The notes: generated by a model not told the origin, from the letters alone. A DNA stretch of 61,958 nt from Gemmatimonadota bacterium (GCA_028874985.1 JAPPGI010000177.1:1-61958), one strand, 5' to 3'; shown: positions 16,011 to 25,616, numbered from the stretch's first letter. Numbers and translations: made by a program.

Positions 16011-19000
16011 CTACCTGGCAAAGGGAACGAACTCGTGGGCCAGGTCCGGCAAATTGAGTTCCCTGGCCCGGTCACGGGCGAGCGCCGCCAGTTCGGGCCG
16101 TGCGTTGCCGCTCCGCCGAGCCAGCCTCACGAGGTCGAGCGTGAGGCGCAGCCAGTGAACCGGCCGGTCCGCCCCGTACGCTTCCGCGGCATGCTCCAAG
16201 AGGGCCAGGGCGGCGGTGTTGTCGCCCCTTCTCGACAGCAGGCGGGCGTGGAAGAGGACGAGTTCGGGAGCGGTGTCGGCCAGGGGCTCCGCGACGGGAT
16301 GGTTTCCGGCGACTTCGACCGCCTGGCCGAACTTCCCGGACTCCAGGCATAGCGAGCCCTGGAGACTGGCCAGTGCGCCGGAGAGGTTGGGGGGTGGCGG
16401 GGAACCGCGCCGCACCGGCCCGTCGTGGGGATCCGCGGGTTCACCCCGGCCTTCGCCCAGGGCCGTGGGCGAGGCCGAATCACCTCCGGCGGCCCCTTGC
16501 AGCGCGGACATCGCGGTCGGCAGGTCGCTCCGCGCCAACGCCAGATTCCCCCGCGCCAGATGCTCCAGAGCCCGGATTTCGGGGCAGTCCATCGGTGCGG
16601 TCATGGAACGGGCCTCTTCGAGGATTCCGGAGGCGATTTCGGGATTCCCGGTGGCCGTGTGCCACTCGGCCAGGGCCAGCAGGATCACGACGTACGAGGA
16701 GATGTCGTCGCTGCGCCGAGCCTCGGATCTGGCGAGAGCCACCGCCGTCCGCCCGCGGTCGGTAGCGAGCAGGCCCGCGGTGGCCAGGGTCGCCACATAC
16801 CGCTGCAAGGCCGACAGGACCTCGTCATGGAGCTGCGATTCGCGTGCTATGTCCACGGATTTGAGCGCGCGCTCGAGGCCGGTCGCCGGATCGCCGTACG
16901 CGGCCACCAGGGCCCCGGCGGCGAGAATCCGGCAATTTGCCCGCGGGTCACGGAAACCGTGCGTTCCCTCGAGGGTGTCCAGCAGTCGGACGACATCGTT
17001 CCGGTTTCCGGCCCGGTGAAGAACCAGCAGGTTGGTGTCCACAACCGCCGCCAGTGCCGCGTCGTCCCCTTTTTCTCGCACCACGGCTTCCAGTTCCGCG
17101 AGCCGGGCCAGGGTTGCGGCAAGCGGCCGCCGGCCCAGGAGGTAGTCGGCGTCGGCGACGATCAGACGCATTTCGACGTGCTCCGAGCGGGACAGACCGG
17201 CTCCCCGGGTGAGCGCTTCGTTTCCGTACCGACGCGCCGCCTTCAGCCTGCGGGCACGATGGTGGGCGCGTGCCAGGGGCGGTACCACGCGATCGCGGCG
17301 TGCCCCCTCGCCGGCCTCGTAGGCGATCTCCAGCAGTCTGAGCCGGTCGGCGGGGGGACACCGGGTCTCCGGCCTAGCCGCCTCGAGGGCGTAAATGTAG
17401 GAGAGCTCGCGATTACCGGCCCGGTGGTAGTGGAGTGCGACGAGGTCCGGCCGGGAACCGGCGGTTGCCGATCGAAACGCCTCCGCGGCGAGCCCATGGA
17501 GCAGGGATCGGCGGGCCTGGCTGAGGCCCTGGTACACCGCGTGGCGGACGAGACCTTGGCGAATGGTCACCTTGTCGCCGTTCGGTGCGACAAACCGTCG
17601 TCTCAGCAGCGATTCAAGGGAGTCGATGCACTCATGTCGGCCCCGACCCGTGATCCGCGAGAGCTGTCGCAAGTCGGCGGGTTGTCCGAATACGGCGAGG
17701 CCGGCCAGCAGATTCCTGGCGTCGGACCCGAGTTCGCCCATGCGGCGAGCGATGATCGCCCGTACGGCATGGGGTACGCGAACATCGGCGTCCGTCTGCC
17801 GTCGATCTCCGCCGGCAACCGCGTCGGCCGCCAGTTCGATGAGGAACAAGGGGTTTCCACCGGCGAGTCTGACGATTCTGTCGACGCGCGGCTCATCCAG
17901 TTCTTCGGCCCCGAGCGACGCCACAAGCTCTCTTGCCGAGGACTCCGTCAACTCGCCGAGCCGAATTGGCGTCGATCCCGCCTTTGCTTCCATTTCGGCG
18001 ATGAGCCGCCCCGCGAGCTGGTTTCGCGCGAGCTCCTCCTGCCGGTAGCACGCCAGCAAGGTGAGATCCCCTCGCCGCCAGCGCCTCTTGAGAAACTGGA
18101 CGACGGTGACGGACGCCTCGTCCGTCGAGTGGAAGTCGTCGAGGAAGACGAGCACGGGCCGCGATTCCGCGATGGCCGTGAACAGCCGCAGAAGTGCTTC
18201 GCAGGTAAGGTGCCGCGTCACATCCGGGGTGCCCGTGTGGGCATCGGGTGTTTCGGAGCGGAACTTCACCAGGTGGCCGAACTGCGGGAGCAGGGACAGG
18301 AGGTGGGACCGCCAGGGATCGGCCAGGGATTCGAGGATCGGCGCGACCCACGGCTGGTTGAGCGCTTCCAGCAAAGGGCTCAGCGGGATGTCGCGCTCCA
18401 GGTCGCCCGGACATGCGCGCATCACATGGTAGCCGCGGAGATCGGCGCTGCGAATCGCTTCCTCGACGAGCCTGGTCTTTCCGAGTCCCGCCTCTCCGCT
18501 GACGGTGATGGTGTGCCACGGATTCCGGGAATTGCTCCGGAAGATGCTCGCGCCAATGTGCGCCAGTTCGCTCGCACGCCCCGCCAGGGGGAGACCCGCG
18601 CCCTCTTCCGCAATTCCGGGTTTTCGACCCGGGAACCGACCGAGGATCCTGACCATCTTCAGGAGATCCCTGGCCCCGGATTCGGGTCTCCCGCGGCTCG
18701 AAGTGTCGGCGTGTTCGCCAAGAGACCGATACAGGGCTTCTGCTTCCCGGACCATGCCACCCGTCGCCTGGGCACGCAGGACCTGCCGGAGAGTGACTTC
18801 GTCGTGCGGATCGAGACGGAACAACACCTGGGCCGAATCCCGGGCGTTCAGCCAATCGTTGCTTGCGGCGGAAGCACCCCAGGCGGCAAGCGCCTTGCTG
18901 CGCAGGCGGGCCCGCTTGCCGATCTCGAGTTTCTCAATCCAGTCAGCGAGAGCGTCCGTCTTCCTGCTCGGGAAAGCCGAAAGGAACCCGCGCTCAAGGA

Positions 19001-19403
19001 GCCCGAGGGCCGCGCGGAAGTCGGACAACCGGATCAGCGTGTCGAACTCCTGTAGATCGGTAGCGACGGCACGGGTGTTGACTCTCATGTACTCCCCCTC
19101 CAACGCAATGATCCTGGTCCGGCATCGATGGTTCGTCTGATAGACGAGCTGGCTCAGCCGGTGTCTGACGGCCCTGCCCTGATCGTTGCCCCAGAGCAGC
19201 CGCTGAACCTTGGACCTGGGGATGAGGGTCCGGCCGGTCCCGAAGGCAATGGCCAGTAGTCCGGCCTGAAAGGGGGAGATCCGGACGGACTCGCCGTCGC
19301 GCCACAGAGCCGGACCGCCGAAGAAATCCAGCCGCAACGGCTGCGGCCGCTTCTGCGTGGAGAAGACGGACGGTTCCGAAAGCGGAGTCGATGGTCCTGT
19401 CAC
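16011..19403 (-). CDS. BTAD/AAA ATPase transcriptional regulator
   Basis: About 1130 residues. The start is GTG 19403, overlapping the AraC gene's TGA by four bases (GTGA); an upstream extension of the frame is low-complexity and lies over the AraC gene. The N-terminus (roughly residues 20-110) looks like the winged helix of SARP/AfsR-type regulators, followed by a bacterial transcriptional activation domain to about residue 230. An AAA domain follows with Walker A GEAGLGKT and Walker B PVLVFLDDFHSTDEAS. The long C-terminal part is Ala/Leu-rich helical repeat (TPR-like). Such proteins are ATP-dependent switches that activate nearby genes. Translational coupling to an AraC regulator suggests a two-regulator module with an unknown target. 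Confidence 0.8.
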   Translation of the reverse strand: MTGPSTPLSEPSVFSTQKRPQPLRLDFFGGPALWRDGESVRISPFQAGLLAIAFGTGRTLIPRSKVQRLLWGNDQGRAVRHRLSQLVYQTNHRCRTRIIALEGEYMRVNTRAVATDLQEFDTLIRLSDFRAALGLLERGFLSAFPSRKTDALADWIEKLEIGKRARLRSKALAAWGASAASNDWLNARDSAQVLFRLDPHDEVTLRQVLRAQATGGMVREAEALYRSLGEHADTSSRGRPESGARDLLKMVRILGRFPGRKPGIAEEGAGLPLAGRASELAHIGASIFRSNSRNPWHTITVSGEAGLGKTRLVEEAIRSADLRGYHVMRACPGDLERDIPLSPLLEALNQPWVAPILESLADPWRSHLLSLLPQFGHLVKFRSETPDAHTGTPDVTRHLTCEALLRLFTAIAESRPVLVFLDDFHSTDEASVTVVQFLKRRWRRGDLTLLACYRQEELARNQLAGRLIAEMEAKAGSTPIRLGELTESSARELVASLGAEELDEPRVDRIVRLAGGNPLFLIELAADAVAGGDRRQTDADVRVPHAVRAIIARRMGELGSDARNLLAGLAVFGQPADLRQLSRITGRGRHECIDSLESLLRRRFVAPNGDKVTIRQGLVRHAVYQGLSQARRSLLHGLAAEAFRSATAGSRPDLVALHYHRAGNRELSYIYALEAARPETRCPPADRLRLLEIAYEAGEGARRDRVVPPLARAHHRARRLKAARRYGNEALTRGAGLSRSEHVEMRLIVADADYLLGRRPLAATLARLAELEAVVREKGDDAALAAVVDTNLLVLHRAGNRNDVVRLLDTLEGTHGFRDPRANCRILAAGALVAAYGDPATGLERALKSVDIARESQLHDEVLSALQRYVATLATAGLLATDRGRTAVALARSEARRSDDISSYVVILLALAEWHTATGNPEIASGILEEARSMTAPMDCPEIRALEHLARGNLALARSDLPTAMSALQGAAGGDSASPTALGEGRGEPADPHDGPVRRGSPPPPNLSGALASLQGSLCLESGKFGQAVEVAGNHPVAEPLADTAPELVLFHARLLSRRGDNTAALALLEHAAEAYGADRPVHWLRLTLDLVRLARRSGNARPELAALARDRARELNLPDLAHEFVPFAR

Positions 19404-20260
19404 AGGGAAGCCGCGGACGAAGGCGGGAGGGTCGCGGGCCTGTCGGGATCGCCGGAGCGGGGAACGACGATGGTGGGGCGGCTGCCCAGCACGCTCCGGG
19501 GCAGCGTGCCCCGCTCGGCCTCGCTTGCCAGCCAGGTTTCGAAGAGCCACTCCCATCCAAGACGCTGGCGGGCCTCGAGCGGCCGAACGCCGCAGAGGCG
19601 CTTCATCTGGTTGCTCAGCGAGAACCCGTCGGGGTAGCCGAGAGAGGTGGCGATTCTGAACAGGCTGGCGTCGGTGTTCTGCAACTTGAGCGTGACGCGG
19701 AGGATCCTTGCGATCTGCAGCCAATGGGACGGTACCGGCAGACCCTGGGCGAGCAGGCGGCGCGCGAGGGCGCGCCTGGACATGTACAGGTGCCGGGCCA
19801 GCGCCGTGATGGTCTGAACGCGATCACTGAGTTCCAGGGTGCGGCGGACGATCTTCCGCGTATCCGGATCCAGCGGAATTCCCCGCCAGTCCAGGTAGTC
19901 GGTCACGCTGGATGCGAGGGAGGTGGGTGGGCGCCGGATGACGGTGGCGATTTCGCGCGGGCACGGAACCTGATGGTGGGGCAGCACCACCTGCGGCCGG
20001 GTTCGCTCGATGAGGCGCAGGATTCGCAGAACGGACAGTTGGTCGTTTCCGTCCGGAAGGATGATGACGAGCGGAATGCCGGCAAGGCGGTCGGTGACCA
20101 GCTCCTTGCCGTCGCGCCATCGATCGCTTCCGAGGTTCCACGTCAGCGACCAGCCGCCCTCTTGTGGCTGGGCGGGATCGGCGAGGTCTACAGCCTGGAA
20201 CTTACGGTACGGCGGTCCCAGCAACAATACCGATTCCCTCCCGCTGTCGACATGCGGCAT
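19400..20260 (-). CDS. AraC-type HTH regulator
   Basis: A 286-residue protein with an AraC DNA-binding domain near residues 145-235. The first helix-turn-helix is at TITALARHLYMSRRALARRL; the second covers ASLFRIATSLGYPDGFSLSN, followed by the MKRLCGVRP element characteristic of the family (the F-x3-G-x2-P region). The N-terminal part resembles no sugar-binding domain; it may be receiver-like or another sensor. The ATG at 20260 is preceded by GGGAG nine bases upstream. It overlaps the start of the BTAD regulator, so the two are expressed together. Confidence 0.8.
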   Translation of the reverse strand: MPHVDSGRESVLLLGPPYRKFQAVDLADPAQPQEGGWSLTWNLGSDRWRDGKELVTDRLAGIPLVIILPDGNDQLSVLRILRLIERTRPQVVLPHHQVPCPREIATVIRRPPTSLASSVTDYLDWRGIPLDPDTRKIVRRTLELSDRVQTITALARHLYMSRRALARRLLAQGLPVPSHWLQIARILRVTLKLQNTDASLFRIATSLGYPDGFSLSNQMKRLCGVRPLEARQRLGWEWLFETWLASEAERGTLPRSVLGSRPTIVVPRSGDPDRPATLPPSSAASL

Positions 20261-20519
20261 TGACGGTCGCTCCCTGGTTCCGGCGGTTCAGTTGGACCGT
20301 CAGCCTAAGTCGCTTCCATCATCAACCGATCAGCACCGCCCCTCCCCTCCCCACGTTCTGGCCCGGAACGGACTCCGTCCCGGCTTCCCTGCCCGCGCAA
20401 CCCGGTTGCGCCCACGCCACCCCGGAAATGATCTTTCCCGGTGGGACCGCATGTCACCATGCGATCCCCACCGCCCCCTGTCCGCTCCCCCGCCGAGATC
20501 ACCGAAAGCAGGACCACCG

Positions 20520-22130
20520 TTGCCCGATATCGCCGCCACCACCGCCACCAACGCCCCCGACCCCACCCTCACCGCCGCGTTGCGCAGCCTCGGCGGCCGC
20601 GCCACGCTGGGGGATGTCGTCTCGGCCACCGGCATGCCCGACCACGAGGCCGAGAGCGCGCTCAAGGGCCTTCTGGAGACGCACCGCGGCCACCTGGAGG
20701 TCTCCGACGCGGGCGATCTCCTCTACCAGTTCGACCCGAAGCTCATCGCGCGCGACCGGGCGCCCTTCGGGGTCCGCTTTCGCAAGGCGGCCTGGTCGGC
20801 CTTCAAGACCGGGTTCAAGGTGTGGACTGCGGTCATGCTGGTCGTCTACTTCGTGATCTTCGTGGCTCTCATCCTCGTGCTCATGTTCGCCAACAGGGAC
20901 GACCGGGGCGGCGGCTTCGGGGGGCGCCGGGGCGGTGGCTTCGGGTTGGGGGACTTTCTGATTCTCCACTGGCTGATGGGGGGGCGCGGCTGGAGCCGGG
21001 GCAGCCTCTACTACGGGCATCGCCACGCCAGACGGCTGCCGAAGGAGGCGCAGCCGCCGTTCTACAAGAAGGTCTTCGCCTTCATCTTCGGACCCGAGGA
21101 GCCGCGGCCCACCCAGGTGCAGAAGGACCGGAGCGTGCTCCGCCTCATCAGGGCTCGCAACGGTGTGCTCACATCGGCGGAGCTGGTGGAGCACACGGGG
21201 CTGGCCCTGGCCGCCGCCGACGAGGAGATGGGCCGCCTGACGGGCGCCTACGGCGGGGATCCGCGCGTCTCGGAGCGGGGAGAGGTGGTCTACGCCTTCC
21301 CGGGCCTCATGAAGAGCGCCCACGGGCGGGTGCGCGCGAAGGAGCCCAACCCGGCGTGGCTCAGGCTGGAGTACCCGAGGAAGCTGACCGGCAACGCGTC
21401 GAGCTCCAACTGGGGTATCGGCGCCCTGAACGGGTTCAACCTGGCGGCGTCGTTCGTGCTGGGGCTGGGTCCGGCGCTCGGAACGACGGCCGTGGAGGCC
21501 GTCCCGGTGGGCGCGCTCTGGTTCTACGGGCTCGGCGTGGTGCCCGCCGCCTTCAGCAGCATGTTCTTCGGCATTCCGCTGCTCCGCTCGATGGGCCTAG
21601 GGCGTGAGAACCGGGGACGCATGCGGCGCAACATCCGCCGTCTCCTGATCGGTCTGGTGTACGCGCGCAGCGTCGGGAGGGTTCGGTGGATCCCGGTGGG
21701 CGAAGCGATCGCCCACGTGCAGAAGCGGCTCGAAGGCTGGAAGGTGACCCCGGCCGACATCCTTCGTGAACTGGAGAAGCTGGCCGCCGAGTTCGACGCC
21801 GCGGTCGAGGCGGACGACGCGGGATTCCGCTATCGGTTCCCTGCCGTGCGGGAGACCTTCGTCGAAGCCGAGCTGATGCGCCGCCGTCTCGGGCTGGAGC
21901 ACCAGAAGCTCGGCCGGATCGTCTACGCCACGTCCGACACGAGCAGTGAGGCCTCAAAACGCGACCGGGACGCCTTCGACCGGGAGCTGGCACGCGCCGA
22001 GGCGGATGTGTCGCGCTACCTTCCCTCGCCGGGCAAGGTGGGCTACGAGGAGGACTTCGAGGTCGTCATGGAGGAGGCCGCGGTCCGGACCGCTCCCCGC
22101 CGCCGCCGGCCTCCTCCTCGATGGCAGTGA
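20520..22130 (+). CDS. Membrane protein with three winged-helix-like segments
   Basis: About 536 residues; I do not recognise a named family. I choose TTG 20520, with AGGA six bases upstream, over ATG 20451, whose extra N-terminal residues are Pro-rich and look untranslated. Three similar cytoplasmic winged-helix-like segments can be seen: around residues 12-75 (TLGDVVSATG), 200-265 (TSAELVEHTGLA) and 420-470 (TPADILRELEKL). Each closes with an aromatic Y-x-F or YRFP strand. Between them lie a hydrophobic helix near residue 100, a Gly-rich stretch (GGFGGRRGGG) and two further hydrophobic segments near 310 and 345. Its 3' end overlaps that of the convergent DsbA-like gene by 65 bp. Confidence 0.65.
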   Translation: MPDIAATTATNAPDPTLTAALRSLGGRATLGDVVSATGMPDHEAESALKGLLETHRGHLEVSDAGDLLYQFDPKLIARDRAPFGVRFRKAAWSAFKTGFKVWTAVMLVVYFVIFVALILVLMFANRDDRGGGFGGRRGGGFGLGDFLILHWLMGGRGWSRGSLYYGHRHARRLPKEAQPPFYKKVFAFIFGPEEPRPTQVQKDRSVLRLIRARNGVLTSAELVEHTGLALAAADEEMGRLTGAYGGDPRVSERGEVVYAFPGLMKSAHGRVRAKEPNPAWLRLEYPRKLTGNASSSNWGIGALNGFNLAASFVLGLGPALGTTAVEAVPVGALWFYGLGVVPAAFSSMFFGIPLLRSMGLGRENRGRMRRNIRRLLIGLVYARSVGRVRWIPVGEAIAHVQKRLEGWKVTPADILRELEKLAAEFDAAVEADDAGFRYRFPAVRETFVEAELMRRRLGLEHQKLGRIVYATSDTSSEASKRDRDAFDRELARAEADVSRYLPSPGKVGYEEDFEVVMEEAAVRTAPRRRRPPPRWQ

Positions 22131-22830
22131 AGAGTTCGACCCACCACTCCAGGGGCTGAGCCCCCATCACCGGCTTGCCGTCTACCAGGAAAGCCGGGGT
22201 GCCGCGCAGGCCCAGGCGCCGCCCCGAGATGACCCCGCTCCGCACCCGGGCCGCGGGACGCTGCTCGTTGATGCAGGCCTGGAGTTCATCGACATCGACG
22301 CCCGCATCCCGGACGATTCCGGTGAAGACGGAAAAGGGGTCCGCCAACCGGTTCCAGTCCGGCTGGCGCTCGAAGAGGACGTCGCTGACCGGGGTGAAGA
22401 GCCCCTGCTCGCCCGCGCACTCGGCCACGAACGCGGCAGCCAGGCCGTTGGCGAACGACCCGCTCACGTAGGTGACGTACTTCCAGCGCACCTTTCCGGT
22501 CTCGATGTAGTCCTTCAGAAGGGTGGGGAAGGTCTCCGCATGGAAGCGGCGGCAGTATCCGCAGCCGTAGTCGCTGAACTCGATGACGCCGATGGGGGCG
22601 TCGTCGGAGCCGAAGTCGAAGCCGAGTTCCTCGAGCGGGATCTCCTGGGCCGGGGGCTGGTAGACCGCACCCTCTTCGGCCAGCATGTCGGTTGTGAGGC
22701 CGGAAGCGGGAGGGGTGCCGCCGGACGGGGAGGCATCCCCGCCGTCGTTTGAGCCGCCACAGCCCAGGACGGCCATGAGGAGTAAGGCGGCCGGGGTTGC
22801 CGGCCCTGGTGGCGGGTAGTGAGGATTCAA
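22066..22830 (-). CDS. DsbA-like thioredoxin-fold lipoprotein
   Basis: About 254 residues. The thioredoxin fold has the redox motif C-G-Y-C in SDYGCGYCRRFHAETFP and the cis-Pro region RGTPAFLVDG, both typical of DsbA/BdbD-type oxidoreductases that form or repair disulfides outside the cytoplasm. The start is uncertain. From GTG 22899 the lipobox (VLGC) would be at residue 47; from TTG 22830 it falls at residue 24, a normal signal length, so I prefer the latter. Anchoring should be by lipid at the Cys. It may help fold Cys-containing exported proteins such as the ankyrin lipoproteins, but that is inference. It converges on the winged-helix membrane gene. Confidence 0.85.
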   Translation of the reverse strand: MNPHYPPPGPATPAALLLMAVLGCGGSNDGGDASPSGGTPPASGLTTDMLAEEGAVYQPPAQEIPLEELGFDFGSDDAPIGVIEFSDYGCGYCRRFHAETFPTLLKDYIETGKVRWKYVTYVSGSFANGLAAAFVAECAGEQGLFTPVSDVLFERQPDWNRLADPFSVFTGIVRDAGVDVDELQACINEQRPAARVRSGVISGRRLGLRGTPAFLVDGKPVMGAQPLEWWVELFTAIEEEAGGGGERSGPRPPP

Positions 22831-23039
22831 ACGCGTCGTTCTCTCGTGTCTGGAGGTCCCGGAAGCATCGCAGGTCGAATGGCGGTGGGATTTGTCCACG
22901 GGCTGCCGGAGGTCACGGGATCCTCAATGCTGGCACGGCGCGGCTGCTGCCGCCACCCCCTCGAAACCAGGTGGCCGCGTGTCGATTCCCTTCGGCCGAG
23001 GCATGCCGGGCACCGACGGGGTGGGCGGTCATGGCCCTT

Positions 23040-23531
23040 TCATCGCCGTCTCAGGAGGGTCCCCAGAAGCAGTCCGGCCGCCACGCCGCCAAGGGCGGAG
23101 AGCACCATCAGCTTCTCCAACGTGCGTGTTGGGGATGCCCGGAAACCGAAATCCGCTTCCGTGCGCACCGGCGGGAGCCCCGGATCGGCCGCCGCCAGTT
23201 CCAGAGCCGAAGTGTGCTCCCGTTCCTCCAGGTAGCCGCGAATCCGCCCTTCCTCGTCCTCGAATCCGCAGGAGGTGCACGAGACGAAGCCCCGGTCACG
23301 CGCCGTCCGGTTCGGGTAGCACATCTCGCCGTCGCCCTGCGGGCATGGAACGCCGGCCGGGAGCGGCGCGATGATCTCGTAGAGAGCCCCCTTGGAGAGA
23401 TCCAGATCCCTGGCCAGCTGGTTGACGCTCGCGCCGGAGCGCCAGTAGAGGTCGTTGGCTCGGGCGATCGCTTCGGCGGACAGAGGGTCGGGCCCAGCCC
23501 CGGGCTTTTTCACGGTGACCATTTCGTCCAT
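23040..23531 (-). CDS. HTH / zinc-ribbon / C-terminal membrane anchor protein
   Basis: About 163 residues from ATG 23531; an upstream TTG at 23570 is possible. The N-terminus has a helix-turn-helix (SVNQLARDLDLSKGALYEII). The centre has paired cysteines in CPQGDGEMC and CTSC, a likely zinc ribbon. The C-terminus is a single membrane helix (LSALGGVAAGLLLGTLL) followed by Arg residues. A DNA-binding domain tethered to the membrane suggests a sensor or sporulation-style regulator, but I know no characterised homologue. It is divergent from the next gene across a 130-bp region with AT-rich islands. Confidence 0.7.
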   Translation of the reverse strand: MDEMVTVKKPGAGPDPLSAEAIARANDLYWRSGASVNQLARDLDLSKGALYEIIAPLPAGVPCPQGDGEMCYPNRTARDRGFVSCTSCGFEDEEGRIRGYLEEREHTSALELAAADPGLPPVRTEADFGFRASPTRTLEKLMVLSALGGVAAGLLLGTLLRRR

Positions 23532-23662
23532 CCTGCAGTCACGGGTCGGGAACGGCAAGCTACCCTTCAAGATATGCCGGACGATACCATATATGTTACA
23601 GCGCCGGCCCGCACGCCGCCGCCGCGCGGCCGGCCGCCCCTGACCCCGAATCGGAGCGAGGA

Positions 23663-23920
23663 ATGCGCACCAGATCCCAAATCATCGGGAGCCTCGAAGG
23701 GGTTTACCGGGAGGCGTTCGAGAAGGCGGGCGAGGCGGGGGACCGGGCGCGCATGGACGCACTGGACTTCGGGTTTCAGCGGGACCAGGTGACGCTGGAG
23801 GTCCTGCTCGACATCCGGGACCTGCTGTCGGAACTCCGGCAGGCCGAAGCGCCGGAGGAGGCGGGCCTCCTGGAAAAGGCCCGTGCCATCCGCAAGTTCA
23901 CGCGCCTGGGGTCGCGGTGA
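23663..23920 (+). CDS. Small conserved hypothetical protein
   Basis: 85 residues, mostly charged amphipathic helix (EKAGEAGDRARMDALDFGFQ, LLDIRDLLSELRQAEAPEE). It has no signal, no cysteines and no motif that I recognise. GGAG precedes the ATG. Its stop overlaps the GTG start of the cobalamin adenosyltransferase by four bases, so the genes are co-translated, but whether the functions are linked is unknown. Confidence 0.7.
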   Translation: MRTRSQIIGSLEGVYREAFEKAGEAGDRARMDALDFGFQRDQVTLEVLLDIRDLLSELRQAEAPEEAGLLEKARAIRKFTRLGSR

Positions 23921-24474
23921 AGATCTACACGAGACGGGGCGACTCGGGCGAGACGGGGCTCTTCGGGGGCGGACGCACACGCAAGGACGACCCTCGCGTG
24001 GAGGCATACGGCACGGTGGACGAGCTGAACGCGGCGATCGGAGCCGCCACCGTCCACCTGACCGACGCCGGCATCAGGGCCCGCCTGGGTCTGCTCCAGT
24101 CCGACCTGTTCGCAATCGGTGCCCACCTGGCCACGCCGCCCCCGCGGAAGGGTCGGCCGGTGCCGTCGCTGCCGGAACTTCCGGCCGAGCGCGTTGCCGA
24201 AATGGAAAGCTGGATAGACGAGGCCGTGGCCGCTGCGCCCCCGCTCCGCAGTTTCATCCTGCCCGCCGGGGGTGCGGGGGCGAGCGGCCTGCACCTGGCC
24301 CGGGCGGTATGCCGGAGGGCGGAGCGGCGAGTGGTGGCCCTCTCGGCGGCGGCGCACGTCGACCCCGTGATCATCCGCCACCTCAACCGGCTTTCGGACT
24401 ATCTCTTCGCGGCCGCCCGCGTGGAGAACCTCGCCGCGGGCCGCGGGGACATCGAATGGCGCGGAAGCGGATGA
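23917..24474 (+). CDS. Cob(I)yrinic acid a,c-diamide adenosyltransferase, PduO type
   Basis: 185 residues with the complete PduO-family signature. The N-terminus TRRGDSGETGLFGGG binds ATP, followed by KDDPRVEAYGTVDELNAA; the C-terminal half has RAVCRRAERRVV and LNRLSDYLF. The enzyme transfers the adenosyl group of ATP to cob(I)alamin to make adenosylcobalamin. The B12-binding radical SAM enzyme near 49 kb uses a cobalamin too, though such methylases usually need methylcobalamin. It is coupled upstream to a small protein (GTGA overlap) and downstream to a hydrolase (ATGA overlap). Length is normal for the family. Confidence 0.92.
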   Translation: MKIYTRRGDSGETGLFGGGRTRKDDPRVEAYGTVDELNAAIGAATVHLTDAGIRARLGLLQSDLFAIGAHLATPPPRKGRPVPSLPELPAERVAEMESWIDEAVAAAPPLRSFILPAGGAGASGLHLARAVCRRAERRVVALSAAAHVDPVIIRHLNRLSDYLFAAARVENLAAGRGDIEWRGSG

Positions 24475-25298
24475 GGCACGAGCGCGCGGAAACGATCCCC
24501 CCGCACGGCGATACCATACGCGCGGACATCCGGCGCCCGGCGCGGAGCGACCCCCGCACGGCGGTGCTCGTCGCACACGGCTTCAAGGGCTTCAAGGACT
24601 GGGGTTTCTTCCCGTACCTCTGCGAGCGCCTGGCGCGGGACGGCCACCTGGTCGTCTCCTTCAACTTCTCGCTGAATGGCACGGGCGCCAGTCTGGTCGA
24701 GTTCACCGATCTGGAAGCCTTCGGCCGCAACACTCTGTCCCGGGAGCTGGAGGATCTGCGCTGGATGGTGGACCGCACCCGCGCCGGGGAGTGGAGCGGT
24801 GGCCGGCCTCCCGCCGCGTTGGGACTGCTCGGGCACAGCCGCGGCGGTGGGGGCGGCATTGTCGCGGCGGCCGAGCACACGGGAGTCTCCGCGCTGGCGA
24901 CCTGGGCCGCCGTGGCGACCTTCCACCGCTGGGGCGAAGAGCACGTCCGGGATTGGACCACGCGGGGCGTGACCTGGATCGCCAACGCCCGCACCGGCCA
25001 GCGGATGCCGCTCTACCGCACCCTCTGGGACGATCTGCGCGAGAACGCGGCCCGTCTGGACGTGGTCGCGGCCGCGGAGAGAGTTCGCGTTCCGTGGCTT
25101 GTCGTCCACGGCGAGGAGGACGCCACGGTGCCGGTGGGCGAGGCCCGGAGGTTGGCCGAGGCCGGTCCGGCGGCGGTGCTGAACGTGATCGCCGGGTCGG
25201 GACACACCTTCGAAGCCGTGCATCCGCTGGCGGGTACCACGCCGGGGCTGGAAGCGGCGGTCGAGGCGACTCTCCACCATTTCCGGGAGTCGCTCTAG
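24471..25298 (+). CDS. Alpha/beta hydrolase (dienelactone hydrolase/esterase-like)
   Basis: About 275 residues from the ATG overlapping the previous stop (ATGA, 24471); an ATG at 24456 is also in frame. The fold is clear: an oxyanion-region strand AVLVAHGFKGFKDWG, the nucleophile elbow LGLLGHSRGGGGG with Ser in G-H-S-R-G, an acid in HGEEDATVPVGEA, and a catalytic His in IAGSGHTFEAVHP. The whole triad is therefore present. Substrate is unknown. It is cytoplasmic, with no signal sequence. Confidence 0.85.
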   Translation: MRHERAETIPPHGDTIRADIRRPARSDPRTAVLVAHGFKGFKDWGFFPYLCERLARDGHLVVSFNFSLNGTGASLVEFTDLEAFGRNTLSRELEDLRWMVDRTRAGEWSGGRPPAALGLLGHSRGGGGGIVAAAEHTGVSALATWAAVATFHRWGEEHVRDWTTRGVTWIANARTGQRMPLYRTLWDDLRENAARLDVVAAAERVRVPWLVVHGEEDATVPVGEARRLAEAGPAAVLNVIAGSGHTFEAVHPLAGTTPGLEAAVEATLHHFRESL

Positions 25299-25373
25299 CG
25301 GACCAGGGTTGCGGCCCCGATTGCGTTCGGTGATCATAGTGGCCGCGAAACCCGCAAGCACAGAGGTGGTCAG

Positions 25374-25610
25374 TTGACCTATATCATCACGGAACCGTGC
25401 ATCGGAACCAAGGACGCGAGTTGCGTCGAGGTCTGTCCGGTGGACTGCATCTACGAGGCCGGCGAACAGTATCTGATCCATCCCGACGAGTGCATCGACT
25501 GTGGCGCCTGCGAGCCGGAGTGTCCCGTGCAGGCGATCTTTCCGGACACGGATGTGCCGCCGGAGTGGCACGACTACATCGAGAAGAACATCTCGTACTT
25601 CGAAGAATGA
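25374..25610 (+). CDS. fdxA: 7Fe ferredoxin, FdxA/FdI type
   Basis: 78 residues from TTG 25374 with GAGGTGG upstream. Cys9, Cys17 and Cys50 match the [3Fe-4S] ligands of Azotobacter ferredoxin I, while Cys21, Cys40, Cys43 and Cys46 match the [4Fe-4S] ligands. Cys25 corresponds to a free Cys of that protein. The position equivalent to its other free Cys (residue 12 here) is Thr, so the seven ligands are complete and no spare Cys sits near the 3Fe site. It is a soluble electron carrier. A strong hairpin lies just past the stop. Confidence 0.9.
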   Translation: MTYIITEPCIGTKDASCVEVCPVDCIYEAGEQYLIHPDECIDCGACEPECPVQAIFPDTDVPPEWHDYIEKNISYFEE

Positions 25611-25616
25611 ACGACA

